From the NCBI GenBank assembly GCA_964653195.1, contig CAZZCX010000003.1, forward strand, positions 1 through 64,000: a stretch of DNA of 64,000 bases, written 5' to 3'. Position 1 is the first letter of the stretch, and each line of letters starts with the position of its first letter. Source of the stretch: CAYMDS01 sp964653195. GTDB lineage: Bacteria; Patescibacteriota; Microgenomatia; Levybacterales; UBA12049. The notes under the pieces are model-generated. The model saw only the letters and a program-made list of their open reading frames with translations, searched no databases and was not told the origin of the DNA. Below are positions 44,089 through 52,750 of the stretch, one piece after another. Both the position numbers and the translations under genes were made by a program.

Positions 44089-45378
44089 ATGAAAGAAAAA
44101 TATAACAGAATAATTGCACATTCATCTGTCGAAGCTTATCGAAATGATGGTGATGATGAAGATAGGTACTATATACCTTGGCGTGTTGCTGCAGAAGCTG
44201 CAGGAAGAATCAAAAACGGCGAAAGAGTACTTACAGTGCTACCTAGAAAGGATAGGTTTAATGAATACCTTACGTTATTAAGTGAGGTATTACTAAAAGG
44301 TACCCCAATACCCATATTGTTTACTCCAGATAATGATTATTTGATGGACGTTGATATAAGACACCATTTATTGCCACAATTGTCGGGCATGGTAGATAGA
44401 GATACCACAGTCATTCCCTATCAAGCAACAAATGAATTTTATGACTGGGCTCAGGTTTTAGAGCAGGAAAAGGGTATAAAAATCTATGCAGATCGTAAAA
44501 GAGAAGATTTAAGATTCTGGTGGGGTCATAAAGGAGCTTATCATAGATGGATAGATGATATTGAAACTCCATCTCCGTATGAAAATATAGGTATTTCTAT
44601 CCCTAGAGGTTATATAGCTCAGAATTATGAAGAACTTGAAGGTGCCAGAAGTTTATTGGGGTCAGGAATAGTCGTTAAGCCAATTTTTGGTGCTGGAGGT
44701 TTTCAGATTGAGAAATTTGGCGAAACTGAAAATTTATCAGGATATGACTGGCCAATTGATCCACATACTAAAAGAAATATGCCAGTTGCAGTGCAGGAGT
44801 GTTTGCCGATCTCAAATGATATATTTGGCGAGAGAGTCTATTCACACCAGTTTGCAGGACAAAAATTACAAGGACGACTGACAAGGCAAATTATGGATTC
44901 TGATACAGGTAGGCAATGGATAGGCAATAGAATTCCTGCAGGTGTTTCAGTTGATTTCGAACGAAAAGCTGACAGAATGTGTGAGATGTTAATAGATCGA
45001 ATTAATCCTCTTGGTGATGGCGGAATAGATTTAGCTGAAGTATTAGGTGAACCTGTATTGATAGAAGTAAATGGTGGCAGGCCGACAGGGGCGACAGGTC
45101 CTAAGATATTTCAAGCATCTTTTGCTCCTGATGCTCCGCATTTTATTTTTACTAAAGTAGCACCAAATGGCTATTCAGCTCATGATGCGTGGGACAGTTT
45201 GCATAGAGTTACTGGACCTAGATCAAAACGGAAAATAGTTTTTCAAGAAAGAACTAGACGAGGTGTATTCCCAATGGTTTGGTTGAATGATTCGTGGGGT
45301 ATGCTTGCAAGCTTTGGTGATTCATATGAGGAAGCTGACTCGCAGCTAAAACAAGCGCGTGATAAATTAGGAGTATGA
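44089..45378 (+). CDS. ATP-grasp ligase-like protein
   Basis: About 429 residues from ATG 44089. An open frame extends to a GTG at 44038, but that GTG lies inside the attenuator and upstream of the terminator, so I reject it. ATP-grasp features: VVKPIFGAGGFQIEKF (nucleotide-binding Lys and Gly loop), AVQECLPI, and the metal site GGIDLAEVLGEPVLIEVNGGRPTG with its Asp/Glu/Asn. N-terminal 150 residues form a pre-ATP-grasp domain. Such enzymes join a carboxylate to an amine or thiol. The partner gene is an M20 peptidase; substrate unknown. Confidence 0.8.
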   Translation: MKEKYNRIIAHSSVEAYRNDGDDEDRYYIPWRVAAEAAGRIKNGERVLTVLPRKDRFNEYLTLLSEVLLKGTPIPILFTPDNDYLMDVDIRHHLLPQLSGMVDRDTTVIPYQATNEFYDWAQVLEQEKGIKIYADRKREDLRFWWGHKGAYHRWIDDIETPSPYENIGISIPRGYIAQNYEELEGARSLLGSGIVVKPIFGAGGFQIEKFGETENLSGYDWPIDPHTKRNMPVAVQECLPISNDIFGERVYSHQFAGQKLQGRLTRQIMDSDTGRQWIGNRIPAGVSVDFERKADRMCEMLIDRINPLGDGGIDLAEVLGEPVLIEVNGGRPTGATGPKIFQASFAPDAPHFIFTKVAPNGYSAHDAWDSLHRVTGPRSKRKIVFQERTRRGVFPMVWLNDSWGMLASFGDSYEEADSQLKQARDKLGV

Positions 45379-46439
45379 ATACAGCAATGATTAATTTATT
45401 TTTGGACTTAGTTAAAATTGATAGTCCCACTGGAGAGGAAGCAAATGTATTGAAATACGTAAATACATTTCTTAAGAAATTTGGAATAAATTCACACTTT
45501 GACGATTTCGGTAATTTATATGCAAAGATCGATGGATTTTTAAATCCAATTCTACTTTCTGCACATGCTGATACTGTTGAGCCGGGAAGAAATATAAAAC
45601 CGAAGATAATAGACGGAATTATAAAAAGCGATGGGAAAACGATACTTGGTGCGGACAATAAAGTAGGCCTTGCAGTGATTCTTGACACAATTCGCGAGCT
45701 AATTGAAAAAAAAATACCTCATAGAAATTTAGAATTTGTGGTTACGAGATCTGAAGAATCAGGTAATTATGGAGCTATAAATTTGAACTATTCACAAATA
45801 TCTGCAAAAATCGGTTATATATTTGATAATAGTAACCCAATCGGAACTATAATTTCCGCATCACCCTTTTATTACCGATTTGACATGAAATTTATTGGTA
45901 AAGCTGCGCATGCATCTAGTCCTCAAAAGGCAATTAATATACTACCTGCGTTTTCTGATTTTATAAATTCTATAAAACTTGGAAGAATTAATGAACAATT
46001 GATAGCCAATATTGGAGTAATAAATTCGGGTCATGTGCGAAATTCAATTCCAGGGGAATTATATATTGAAGGAGAGGTACGGGGGTTCAAAAACGATGAA
46101 GTCCAAGAGTTTTTAAATATACTGATCTTGAATGCAAAAAAATCAGCCTACAAATATGGTTGTAAAATAAAATATGAAACAGTTTGTGAGAATAGCGGAT
46201 ATATGTATTATAGAAATGATCAGTTTATAAAAGAGACTATAGTAAAAATGAGATTAATAAAGCGTCAATTTAGACTCAAAAAATCCTTAGGATGTTCAGA
46301 CGCAAATATTTTTCAGGAACACGGGATAAAGGTGCTAGATTTGGGAGATGGCTCGAAGAATTCACACACAGTAAATGAATCTATAGAAATTAAAAACTTA
46401 TTAAATTTGAAAAGTTTACTTATTTCTTTGGTGACCTAA
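45375..46439 (+). CDS. M20 family metallopeptidase (PepT-like)
   Basis: 354 residues. Zinc motifs: LLSAHADTVEPG, LGADNKVGLAVIL, TRSEESGNYG, and a late GCSDANIF and NSHTVNE. The dimerisation (lid) domain with HASSPQKAINILPAF is complete. Closest to the PepT/PepT-like branch, which cuts short peptides, but deacetylases of the ArgE/DapE type share the fold. It overlaps the ATP-grasp gene by four bases, so the two are co-translated: a ligase and a hydrolase for amide bonds. Confidence 0.85.
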   Translation: MNTAMINLFLDLVKIDSPTGEEANVLKYVNTFLKKFGINSHFDDFGNLYAKIDGFLNPILLSAHADTVEPGRNIKPKIIDGIIKSDGKTILGADNKVGLAVILDTIRELIEKKIPHRNLEFVVTRSEESGNYGAINLNYSQISAKIGYIFDNSNPIGTIISASPFYYRFDMKFIGKAAHASSPQKAINILPAFSDFINSIKLGRINEQLIANIGVINSGHVRNSIPGELYIEGEVRGFKNDEVQEFLNILILNAKKSAYKYGCKIKYETVCENSGYMYYRNDQFIKETIVKMRLIKRQFRLKKSLGCSDANIFQEHGIKVLDLGDGSKNSHTVNESIEIKNLLNLKSLLISLVT

Positions 46440-46449
46440 AATTTCAGAA

Positions 46450-46695
46450 TCACTGGATGCGTATGCTTTGATTATGTTGTAGTACAAAATCAATAATTTC
46501 AGATACAAAAGAACCTACGACCGGCACCAGATTTGCTTGAGTTGCGATAAAGCCAAGAATTGCTACAATTAATGATACGCCGAATGTAGCACCAAGTCCC
46601 CATGCGATTCCACCTATAAAGTTATTAAAAAATATCTCACCTCTGCTTTTATAAATATGATTTGATTTCTCATCTACCATAAAGTAATTATTCAA
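46450..46695 (-). CDS. Small membrane protein, DUF5665-like
   Basis: 81 residues: charged start, FFNNFIGGIAWGLGATFGVSLIVAILGFI as a Gly-rich helix, then a second hydrophobic segment. The pattern FxNFxxGxxxGxGxTxG fits DUF5665, a family frequent in CPR genomes. Function unknown. Confidence 0.6.
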   Translation of the reverse strand: MNNYFMVDEKSNHIYKSRGEIFFNNFIGGIAWGLGATFGVSLIVAILGFIATQANLVPVVGSFVSEIIDFVLQHNQSIRIQ

Positions 46696-46760
46696 TAAAA
46701 TAAATCATATTACAAGGATTCTTAACTTAAATTGTGAATAATGAAATTGGAAAAATTTAA

Positions 46761-46800
46761 TTTACTAAATACTAAATACTAAATACTAGATACTAAATCT
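46761..46800. repeat. Heptamer array TACTAAA
   Basis: TACTAAA four times in tandem, then TACTAGA and TACTAAA: near perfect seven-base units. It ends against the 3' end of the HD-domain gene. Confidence 0.75.
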
Positions 46801-47386
46801 ATAATCCTAGTTCTTTATGAATCCCCTGCATTGCTTTTAGTACGATTGAAATAAATTCCTTTAGTGGGATTTTCAGTTTATCTTCACAAAGCAATATTGA
46901 TTCTCTTTTTGCTCCTTTTGCAAATGCTTTTTCTCCGAAACGTTTCAATATATACTCTGGTGTGAGTGATTCAAGTTTTTTATCTGGGTGTACAAGTGCG
47001 CCAGCGACAATAAGGCCAGTAAGCTGATCTGCGCAGAATATTGCCCAATCAAGTGTTGAATTTGGCATCACACCTGTCATTTCGAAATTGTGTGATTTGA
47101 TAGCATGAGCAATTGGTTCAGGAATTGCATCGGGTTCGTATTCTTTTTCAAAAATTAGTTTTCCATGCAAATCCAATCTATTTGTATTTTGTGCGACTTC
47201 ATAATCTATATCATGAAGTAAGCCTGTTATTCCCCAAATTATTTCATCGTTTTCTTTTTGTTTATCATTTGGTGTCAAATATTTATATATCCCTTTCATT
47301 GCTGCTTCTGCAGCTAAGGAATGCTTGATAAGATTTTTATTTTGAAGATATTTGGTGAGTAATTTGTACCCTTGATTTCTATCCAT
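46799..47386 (-). CDS. HD-domain hydrolase
   Basis: 195 residues. Metal-binding HD motif in WGITGLLHDIDYEVA with an upstream His (KHSLAAEAAMKGI) and AIKSHNF and CADQLTGL later: the H...HD...H...D pattern of HD phosphohydrolases. Substrate unknown; homologues of this size are often annotated as HDIG proteins in CPR. Confidence 0.8.
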   Translation of the reverse strand: MDRNQGYKLLTKYLQNKNLIKHSLAAEAAMKGIYKYLTPNDKQKENDEIIWGITGLLHDIDYEVAQNTNRLDLHGKLIFEKEYEPDAIPEPIAHAIKSHNFEMTGVMPNSTLDWAIFCADQLTGLIVAGALVHPDKKLESLTPEYILKRFGEKAFAKGAKRESILLCEDKLKIPLKEFISIVLKAMQGIHKELGL

Positions 47387-47390
47387 AAAG

Positions 47391-47464
47391 TGGGCCCGAG
47401 AAGATTCGAACTTCTGACCTTTGCAATGTCAATGCAACGCTCTAACCAACTGAGCTACGAGCCC
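47391..47464 (-). tRNA. tRNA-Val (GAC)
   Basis: Cloverleaf of 74 bases: acceptor GGGCTCG/CGGGCCC, anticodon loop TTGACAT in a TTGCA/TGCAA stem, T-arm with GTTCGAATC. Discriminator A; CCA is not encoded. Confidence 0.93.
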
Positions 47465-47582
47465 AAAAAACTAGGTTCAATTGTAACAAAATGAATATGC
47501 GAAAACAACGTACATACAATTTTATACCAATCATTCATGTTATAGAAATACTTTCTTAATTATATAAAAAACTAATATATAC

Positions 47583-48401
47583 TTAAGAAGATTTATATCT
47601 TTGAAGATAAGTACCTAATTCAGGAACATTATTTATGTAATGGTATGGGGCTGTCAGTAAACCAGATAGATTTGGACCAACTAATATATTACTTCCAGTC
47701 GCATTATTTACAAACGCGGGAATATCATTATGGTCGTTGCCAGCAAATAATACATCTGTTGGGTCAAAACCTAATAACTCCCTAATATCACTCAGTCCAG
47801 TACCTTTATCAATACCGCGCCTATTAACATTTACTAGTCCTTCGTTTGTACTAGCGTTAATACCATTTGGTAATGCTGTAATCCATTCGTCATTTAGGGG
47901 TTTAATTGCAAGCATACTGGGATTATCGATTTTTGCCTTATGTTCGAACGAACTTGGAGGTAGGTGAGAAACTACTGCAAAATGTCCATATTTTTTTTGT
48001 AATTGTTCTGCGTTGCTAGCGTTAGGAGTCCAGACAACAGCTTTTCTACGTGTCTTCTCAGGAAAATAAGCAACGAAATTGACGTCTCCCATAAGTGTGG
48101 CGTCTACAACTGCGGTTATTTCACTTGAATGCAATGGATGGTATATGATGTTTTGCCTGCCTCCCCATTTTGTAATCCTTGAACCATTTTCTAAACCAAC
48201 GAGAATTCCTCTTCTGACTAATGATGGGTAATTTAAGCCTAGTGCTTCTCGAGCCCGCTTATAGCCTCTTCCTGTAAGTATTGTGGTAATTACTCCTTCT
48301 GAATAAAGATTGCGAAATCCTTCTATAACTTCAGGCGGTATCCCCTCACTATTTCGTATTGTGCCATCAATATCAAAAATACCCAATCGTATGTTTTCCA
48401 T
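47583..48401 (-). CDS. HAD-family phosphatase (Cof/SPP-like)
   Basis: 272 residues. HAD motifs: FDIDGTIRNS (Asp9, Asp11), ILTGRGYKRA, the Lys in GIDKGTGLSDIREL and FAGNDHNDIPAF. The C2-type cap fits sugar phosphate phosphatases such as sucrose or mannosylglycerate phosphatases and Cof proteins. Last gene of the operon with the two PvcA-like genes and a ROK kinase. Confidence 0.82.
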   Translation of the reverse strand: MENIRLGIFDIDGTIRNSEGIPPEVIEGFRNLYSEGVITTILTGRGYKRAREALGLNYPSLVRRGILVGLENGSRITKWGGRQNIIYHPLHSSEITAVVDATLMGDVNFVAYFPEKTRRKAVVWTPNASNAEQLQKKYGHFAVVSHLPPSSFEHKAKIDNPSMLAIKPLNDEWITALPNGINASTNEGLVNVNRRGIDKGTGLSDIRELLGFDPTDVLFAGNDHNDIPAFVNNATGSNILVGPNLSGLLTAPYHYINNVPELGTYLQRYKSS

Positions 48402-48434
48402 AAATATAAATTATACTATAGGATTATTAAAAGA

Positions 48435-49283
48435 TCAAATTAAAGCTCCGATTGAGGCAGGATGATTTATTGTGGTTATTTTAAACTCTCGTGCTTGCAT
48501 AAATTTAGGTAGTTTTTTTGAATAATTCTTTGTAACTTGCGGTAACCATGATTCCGCAGATTTAGTTACAGAACCTCCAAATACAAACAATTCCGGGTTA
48601 TAGAAATAAGATAAGTTCACGATAAAGTTACTTAGATAGTTCACATACATAATTACAATATCATTATGTTTTCCATCAAATATTTCTTCAGGCGGGAGGA
48701 TTTTACCTGTTTTATAAATACTTAACGACTTTAGACCCTTACCTGCTAAAAGATTATCTGCGGTTTCAAATTGTTTTTTTTCATAACTCCAAATATCCAT
48801 GGGAGATATTTCTCCAGCCATATTACTAGAACCCCTTAAAATAATGCCATTCTCTATAGCAACTACGCGAATACCTGTGCCTAAGTTTATGTAGACTAAA
48901 GAATTATGTTTTTTACCGTACCCATATAATTTTTCTGCTTTTGCCATGCATATAACATCGTTATCTGAATCAAAAGATTTGTAGTTTAGATACTTGTTTG
49001 CAATAGAACTAATATCAACCCCATTTCCTCCGTTTATTAAACTGGAATATATAATTCTGTTATTCATAATCGCACAATTTATACTTACACCAAGTTTTTC
49101 ATATCTTGAACCTCCAAATTCATTAGCTATAAGCACAAAAAGATTTTTAAGATCATTTAAATTTTTATGTTTAAATAAAATCGTAGTATCTAGGCGTATT
49201 TCTTTTATTATTTCTAGGCTTTTAGTAAATTCTACACAAAGTATTTTTGTACCGCCTATGTCGATGGAGAGAAATTTTTTCAT
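48435..49283 (-). CDS. ROK-family sugar kinase-like protein
   Basis: 282 residues. Starts KKFLSIDIGGTKILCVEF (phosphate 1 loop), with YINLGTGIRVVAIENGIILRG and GEISPMDIW near the middle and PELFVFGGSVTKSAE as the adenosine motif. The zinc-binding Cys/His site of many ROK proteins is not seen. Acts on a sugar or a sugar-like compound. It overlaps the PvcA-like gene by four bases. Confidence 0.78.
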   Translation of the reverse strand: MKKFLSIDIGGTKILCVEFTKSLEIIKEIRLDTTILFKHKNLNDLKNLFVLIANEFGGSRYEKLGVSINCAIMNNRIIYSSLINGGNGVDISSIANKYLNYKSFDSDNDVICMAKAEKLYGYGKKHNSLVYINLGTGIRVVAIENGIILRGSSNMAGEISPMDIWSYEKKQFETADNLLAGKGLKSLSIYKTGKILPPEEIFDGKHNDIVIMYVNYLSNFIVNLSYFYNPELFVFGGSVTKSAESWLPQVTKNYSKKLPKFMQAREFKITTINHPASIGALI

Positions 49284-50428
49284 TTTTTTATATAATAAAA
49301 TGGCTTGTTTTCTTTATCTTCTTTCCAGTAGACCCTAATAAATGTTTCCTTCATTCTCAATACATCGATTAGATATTCAATAGTAAATATATTTTTTTTC
49401 ACATGAAAAACAGGGACACCATGATACGGAAGTCGAATACAATTTTTATTTACTGGAATTATACCTAATCGATTTGGTTTAGGAGAAACTGAAAGTGTAA
49501 TTGCGTTAGGTACAGTTTTCTCAATAAAATTTAAGTCATCTCTTACCATTAAGTATGCATGATAGTTTAACAAAGTTTCATGGGTCATAGCTTTTATATA
49601 TTTTCGTATTTTCACTACTTCTGCTGTCGCTATTTTATTTCTGAGTTTTATATTATATACATCCATAAGTACCGAATTAGATACACCTAGATCTCGTGTA
49701 TTAATTATTCTAGAAATGGAAAGCTTAGCTCCTTTATATTTTTTTAAAAAGTTTTTATCGGCATTTAGATAAAGGTTTTTAAGTTTATTTACTTTTTCAC
49801 CAAACACATCATTGAAATTATTTATCAGTTGTTCCATACTTTCCAATTCAACTATAAATAGTGAATTATCCCAGTTGAATTTTTTTATAATTTCTATTAA
49901 CAAGTCTTTATATGAATCATACTCAGATTTATCCATCTTGTTATACCTTCCAAATACACCTTCAGTCACAATTGTTATCTTTGCCCCAGGTTTATAGACC
50001 TTGCGAATTAACTCAGTTAGAAAATGTAATCTTTTTAAAGATAAAACTTCTCCCATATCAGGGAGCGATCGATTAGTTTTTATTGGAACAGGCATTTTAA
50101 ACGGAAAACCAAGAATTGTCAGCTGTATTGGTTTATTTTGATTTATAAAATATTGAAATGATTCTAGCCAGAAATCAGTGTTGTCAATAACAAATTTTTT
50201 AGGCCCAAAAATAATTTCATCATCTACGAAAATATTTAGAATTTTTTCAGCGATAGAATTACCACTTAGAATTAATTCTGGATAAGATAAAGAAGATAGT
50301 AGATCTTTCAAGTTTTCTGTAGAAGCTAATCGGTTCGGTTTAAATACCGCTTTAATTTGCTTCTTAGATAAATCCATGAAGTTCGTACTTGGATAAACAT
50401 ATGGATTTGATTTCATTTTCATATTCAT
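49280..50428 (-). CDS. Isonitrile synthase-like protein (PvcA/DIT1 family)
   Basis: 382 residues. The central part follows the PvcA/DIT1 pattern: LGFPFKMPVPIKTNRSLPDMGE (residues about 101-122), LSLKRLHFLTELIRKVYKPGAKITIVTEGVFGRYN, and the C-terminal ITLSVSPKPNRLGIIPVNKNC with LPYHGVPVFHV (cf. PWHGVAL). Known members convert the amine of Tyr or Trp to an isonitrile using ribulose 5-phosphate. The SDG of the known enzymes is replaced here by TEG. No PvcB-type oxygenase is nearby. It is a family assignment; the substrate is not known. Confidence 0.8.
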   Translation of the reverse strand: MNMKMKSNPYVYPSTNFMDLSKKQIKAVFKPNRLASTENLKDLLSSLSYPELILSGNSIAEKILNIFVDDEIIFGPKKFVIDNTDFWLESFQYFINQNKPIQLTILGFPFKMPVPIKTNRSLPDMGEVLSLKRLHFLTELIRKVYKPGAKITIVTEGVFGRYNKMDKSEYDSYKDLLIEIIKKFNWDNSLFIVELESMEQLINNFNDVFGEKVNKLKNLYLNADKNFLKKYKGAKLSISRIINTRDLGVSNSVLMDVYNIKLRNKIATAEVVKIRKYIKAMTHETLLNYHAYLMVRDDLNFIEKTVPNAITLSVSPKPNRLGIIPVNKNCIRLPYHGVPVFHVKKNIFTIEYLIDVLRMKETFIRVYWKEDKENKPFYYIKK

Positions 50429-51735
50429 TATTTATTATTTCTTATTCTTCCAAGCATAGGTTTGTTATCTAGATAAACCAATTGCGCTTCGCAGACATTT
50501 TGCATTTCCTGAAGCACATTAAATGGGATATTTCCGACATAATCATTATTGGAACCGTACCCAGCTATTCCATGCATAGGATTGACAGTTCTTCCCATAA
50601 ATTTAGTTGGATGAGGTAGAAAGCTCCACCTATGTGTACTTCTCGTTACGCCTCCATAAACTCTACTCTCGTCTTGATATTCGGGATATTCTGCGGTTAA
50701 GCCTTTTTCTTGTACAGCTTGCTTTGCTTTACCCCTCAAAGCCATCATAGCATCTATATGCGTAGTTAAACCAGTTAAATATTGAAGTGTTTCTTGAGGT
50801 AAACTGCCGAAATCGCCACTCATTGCAGATTTTCTAATATAATCTATTGCATCAGGATCTACTCCTTGTGCAATTAAGCCACTGTCGGGGATGCAATCTA
50901 AGAGGGTGTATATCCTTCTCATAAGAGCATTGTTTTGTCTGGGTTCTTTTAATAGTCCAGCAGTTTTATCTTTAGATAAAATTAACTGGTCTTCATATGC
51001 AGCGTGGAATTCATCTCCAATAGGAAGAGCTATTGAATCCCTTAGAGACCTAATACGAATTCGGTCTGAAACTCCTTGTTCTTCTAAGTATCTAGTTGCA
51101 ATTAAACGGTTTACTTTAGAATCACTATTATTAAAACCTAAATACGGATCTTCGGGTAATATATCTGTTTCGTCAACGATTGTAAAATTTATATTTAAGC
51201 CAATTTCCTTTGCTACTCTTCCCATCACTGCTTGATATCTTAACATTTCAAATTCTGCATAATCTATCTTAGTATCTGGAGAGCCTGTTCTACTAGGCGA
51301 TTGTGTTTTGCTCAAAGCATAATATTGAACCAGATTTACTCCTATTCCGTTGGCCGCTCGTTCACAAAAATGAGTTATATCTTCTTCTGTCGGTTTATAT
51401 GCATCATTCCCGGTGGCGACCCAAGGTTTTATAAATTCAGAATAAAAAGCTCCTGCGACTTTAACTGTGGAATTTGCTGATTCTCTAACTCTTACAGGCA
51501 ATCCTTTTCTCATTTCCTTAATATTTAATCTTTTTTCAATTACCTCAAGCCGTTTGCTTACTTCATCGTCAATATCAAAGGTATTTAAACCTTCTTTTTT
51601 AGCGACTCGTTGTAAATCAAAGTAATATAAATCAGCAGTTCTCTCTTCTTCCGAACGTTTTAAATCTGGACCGAATAATAAATCGCCTCGCCTAGAATGT
51701 GTTATTGGTTTATTTCTTTCAATCGACATAACCAT
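50428..51735 (-). CDS. Divergent second PvcA/DIT1-like protein
   Basis: 435 residues, not recognised at first sight. Read beside the next gene, parts line up: SKTQSPSRTGSPDTKIDYAE, MLRYQAVMGRVAKEIGLNINFTIVDETDIL and near the end HRWSFLPHPTKFMGR, NPMHGIAGYG and EAQLVYLDNKPML, in the same order as in PvcA. I infer a remote homologue with a longer N-terminal helical region (1-130). It starts right after the terminator's seven T; the terminator arm GGCGGG is the only possible ribosome site. The stop and next start overlap by one base. Confidence 0.55.
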   Translation of the reverse strand: MVMSIERNKPITHSRRGDLLFGPDLKRSEEERTADLYYFDLQRVAKKEGLNTFDIDDEVSKRLEVIEKRLNIKEMRKGLPVRVRESANSTVKVAGAFYSEFIKPWVATGNDAYKPTEEDITHFCERAANGIGVNLVQYYALSKTQSPSRTGSPDTKIDYAEFEMLRYQAVMGRVAKEIGLNINFTIVDETDILPEDPYLGFNNSDSKVNRLIATRYLEEQGVSDRIRIRSLRDSIALPIGDEFHAAYEDQLILSKDKTAGLLKEPRQNNALMRRIYTLLDCIPDSGLIAQGVDPDAIDYIRKSAMSGDFGSLPQETLQYLTGLTTHIDAMMALRGKAKQAVQEKGLTAEYPEYQDESRVYGGVTRSTHRWSFLPHPTKFMGRTVNPMHGIAGYGSNNDYVGNIPFNVLQEMQNVCEAQLVYLDNKPMLGRIRNNK

Positions 51736-51758
51736 AAAAAAACCCGCCTATTGGCGGG
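51736..51758 (-). terminator. Attenuator terminator before the PvcA-like operon
   Basis: CCCGCC (51758-51753), loop AATA, GGCGGG (51748-51743), seven T (51742-51736), directly followed by the ATG of the 435-residue gene. Confidence 0.85.
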
Positions 51759-51797
51759 GATCCTTTCTTTTGGTTGATACCAAAAATCCTCCCGCCC

Positions 51798-51845
51798 TTA
51801 GGGGGTAATAAGGAGGACAAAAATCATGTTTAATGCGTGTTTCAT
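51798..51845 (-). CDS. Leader peptide rich in Ile, Val and Leu
   Basis: MKHALNMIFVLLITP, 15 residues. The last eight codons before the stop encode I, F, V, L, L, I, T, P, so branched-chain residues fill five of the control positions. A shorter form could start at the in-frame ATG at 51827. The first ATG is 14 bases after the -10 box. Confidence 0.72.
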   Translation of the reverse strand: MKHALNMIFVLLITP

Positions 51846-51859
51846 AAAACCAGAAATTT

Positions 51860-51888
51860 ATTCTAGCACATCATTAATTGCATGACAA
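51860..51888 (-). promoter_or_regulatory. Promoter of the PvcA-like operon
   Basis: TTGTCA (51888-51883), 17-base spacer, TAGAAT (51865-51860) on the minus strand. Confidence 0.65.
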
Positions 51889-51913
51889 GTATTTATTTGA
51901 ATATGAAAAATCT

Positions 51914-52750
51914 TTATGTAAAAATTACTTGTGAGCTAGGCGTTAGTCCAAATTCCTTCGCAGCACTTTCTCCTTGAATCACAAGCTCAATAAATCGTTT
52001 ATCTTTATACCCAGAGCTTCCGAGAATTAGCGCTTTATTACCATTAGGTACGTCTCTGAGCCTGGTAAAGCATTTAAATACACCTAAATTGGTGTTTATA
52101 TCTTTTCCATTTTCAAATTCGATTTCTTTCGGAAGAATAGTTGTTTTACAGTTTCCGAAATTATCGACGTACCAAATGGCACTCTTTACTTGAGGTACAT
52201 GGCTAAGGGTGTAGGATGCAGCAGGTACGGTTATCCCGTCCACCAGCCATTTTGCTACTCTTGGCTGGAATTCAAAGCTTCGGAACTGAGTATTTATTAT
52301 TTGCATAGCTAGGACGACTGAGATGATTTTATCCTCTGCCATTTTATTTGCGACTTCGGGTATATCTAGCAGTTGAATAGAATTTATAAGTCTAAGTTTT
52401 TTCACCATTGATAATGTTAACCCATCAATTGTTGAAATAACGAGCGTATCATTGATGTAGAAATATCCAAAAGGAGTGCCGTTAGGCCATTTTTTCCCCT
52501 TGCCATGGCGATTGGCTACGTTTACAAGTATTATTCCTTTTTCGCCATTTGCTGCATCCAGTGTGTCTATAAGGCATCCGGCTGCTTGGTATTCTGCGGG
52601 GTCATGAGAATTATTAGATACAAGATTTCCTCCTACTCCAATTATCGTTGGAGATATTCCGAAAAGTGAACTCACTCTCGTCCCAAGTCTGGCTTTTACG
52701 TTCTCATCGAAGCAATCGTTAATTATAGTAATAAATCTCGTTTTTTCCAT
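51914..52750 (-). CDS. DUF62-family SAM hydrolase-like protein
   Basis: 278 residues. Start FITIINDCFDENVKARL (cf. LLTDFGxxDxYVG), then FGYFYINDTLVISTIDGLTLSMV (cf. FVxPDNGLL), and the C-terminal domain with WYVDNFGNCKTTI, the IDRFGNxxTNI signature of SAM hydroxide adenosyltransferases. The VDPGVG motif is changed to VNVANRHGKG, so this is a divergent member. Known enzymes split SAM and water into adenosine and methionine; relatives are halogenases. The Met-rich leader ahead of the gene supports a link to methionine. The ATG follows the terminator U run and uses the terminator arm GGAGG as ribosome site. Confidence 0.72.
   Translation of the reverse strand: MEKTRFITIINDCFDENVKARLGTRVSSLFGISPTIIGVGGNLVSNNSHDPAEYQAAGCLIDTLDAANGEKGIILVNVANRHGKGKKWPNGTPFGYFYINDTLVISTIDGLTLSMVKKLRLINSIQLLDIPEVANKMAEDKIISVVLAMQIINTQFRSFEFQPRVAKWLVDGITVPAASYTLSHVPQVKSAIWYVDNFGNCKTTILPKEIEFENGKDINTNLGVFKCFTRLRDVPNGNKALILGSSGYKDKRFIELVIQGESAAKEFGLTPSSQVIFT

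Larger units (their letters stand above)
51736..51845 (-). promoter_or_regulatory. Attenuator with Ile/Val/Leu-rich leader
   Basis: Antiterminator: GGCGGGAGGAT (51796-51786) with ATCC and CCGCC of the terminator 5' arm, enclosing a perfect TTTTGGT/ACCAAAA hairpin. CCTCC inside the leader ORF can pair with GGAGG of the 5' arm. The leader stop (51800-51798) directly precedes the 5' arm. Same logic as the serine, aromatic and Met elements. Confidence 0.78.

Noticed and set aside
45254..45688. A 144-codon minus-strand frame.
   Set aside because: It lies opposite the overlapping ATP-grasp and M20 genes, both with clear family motifs.
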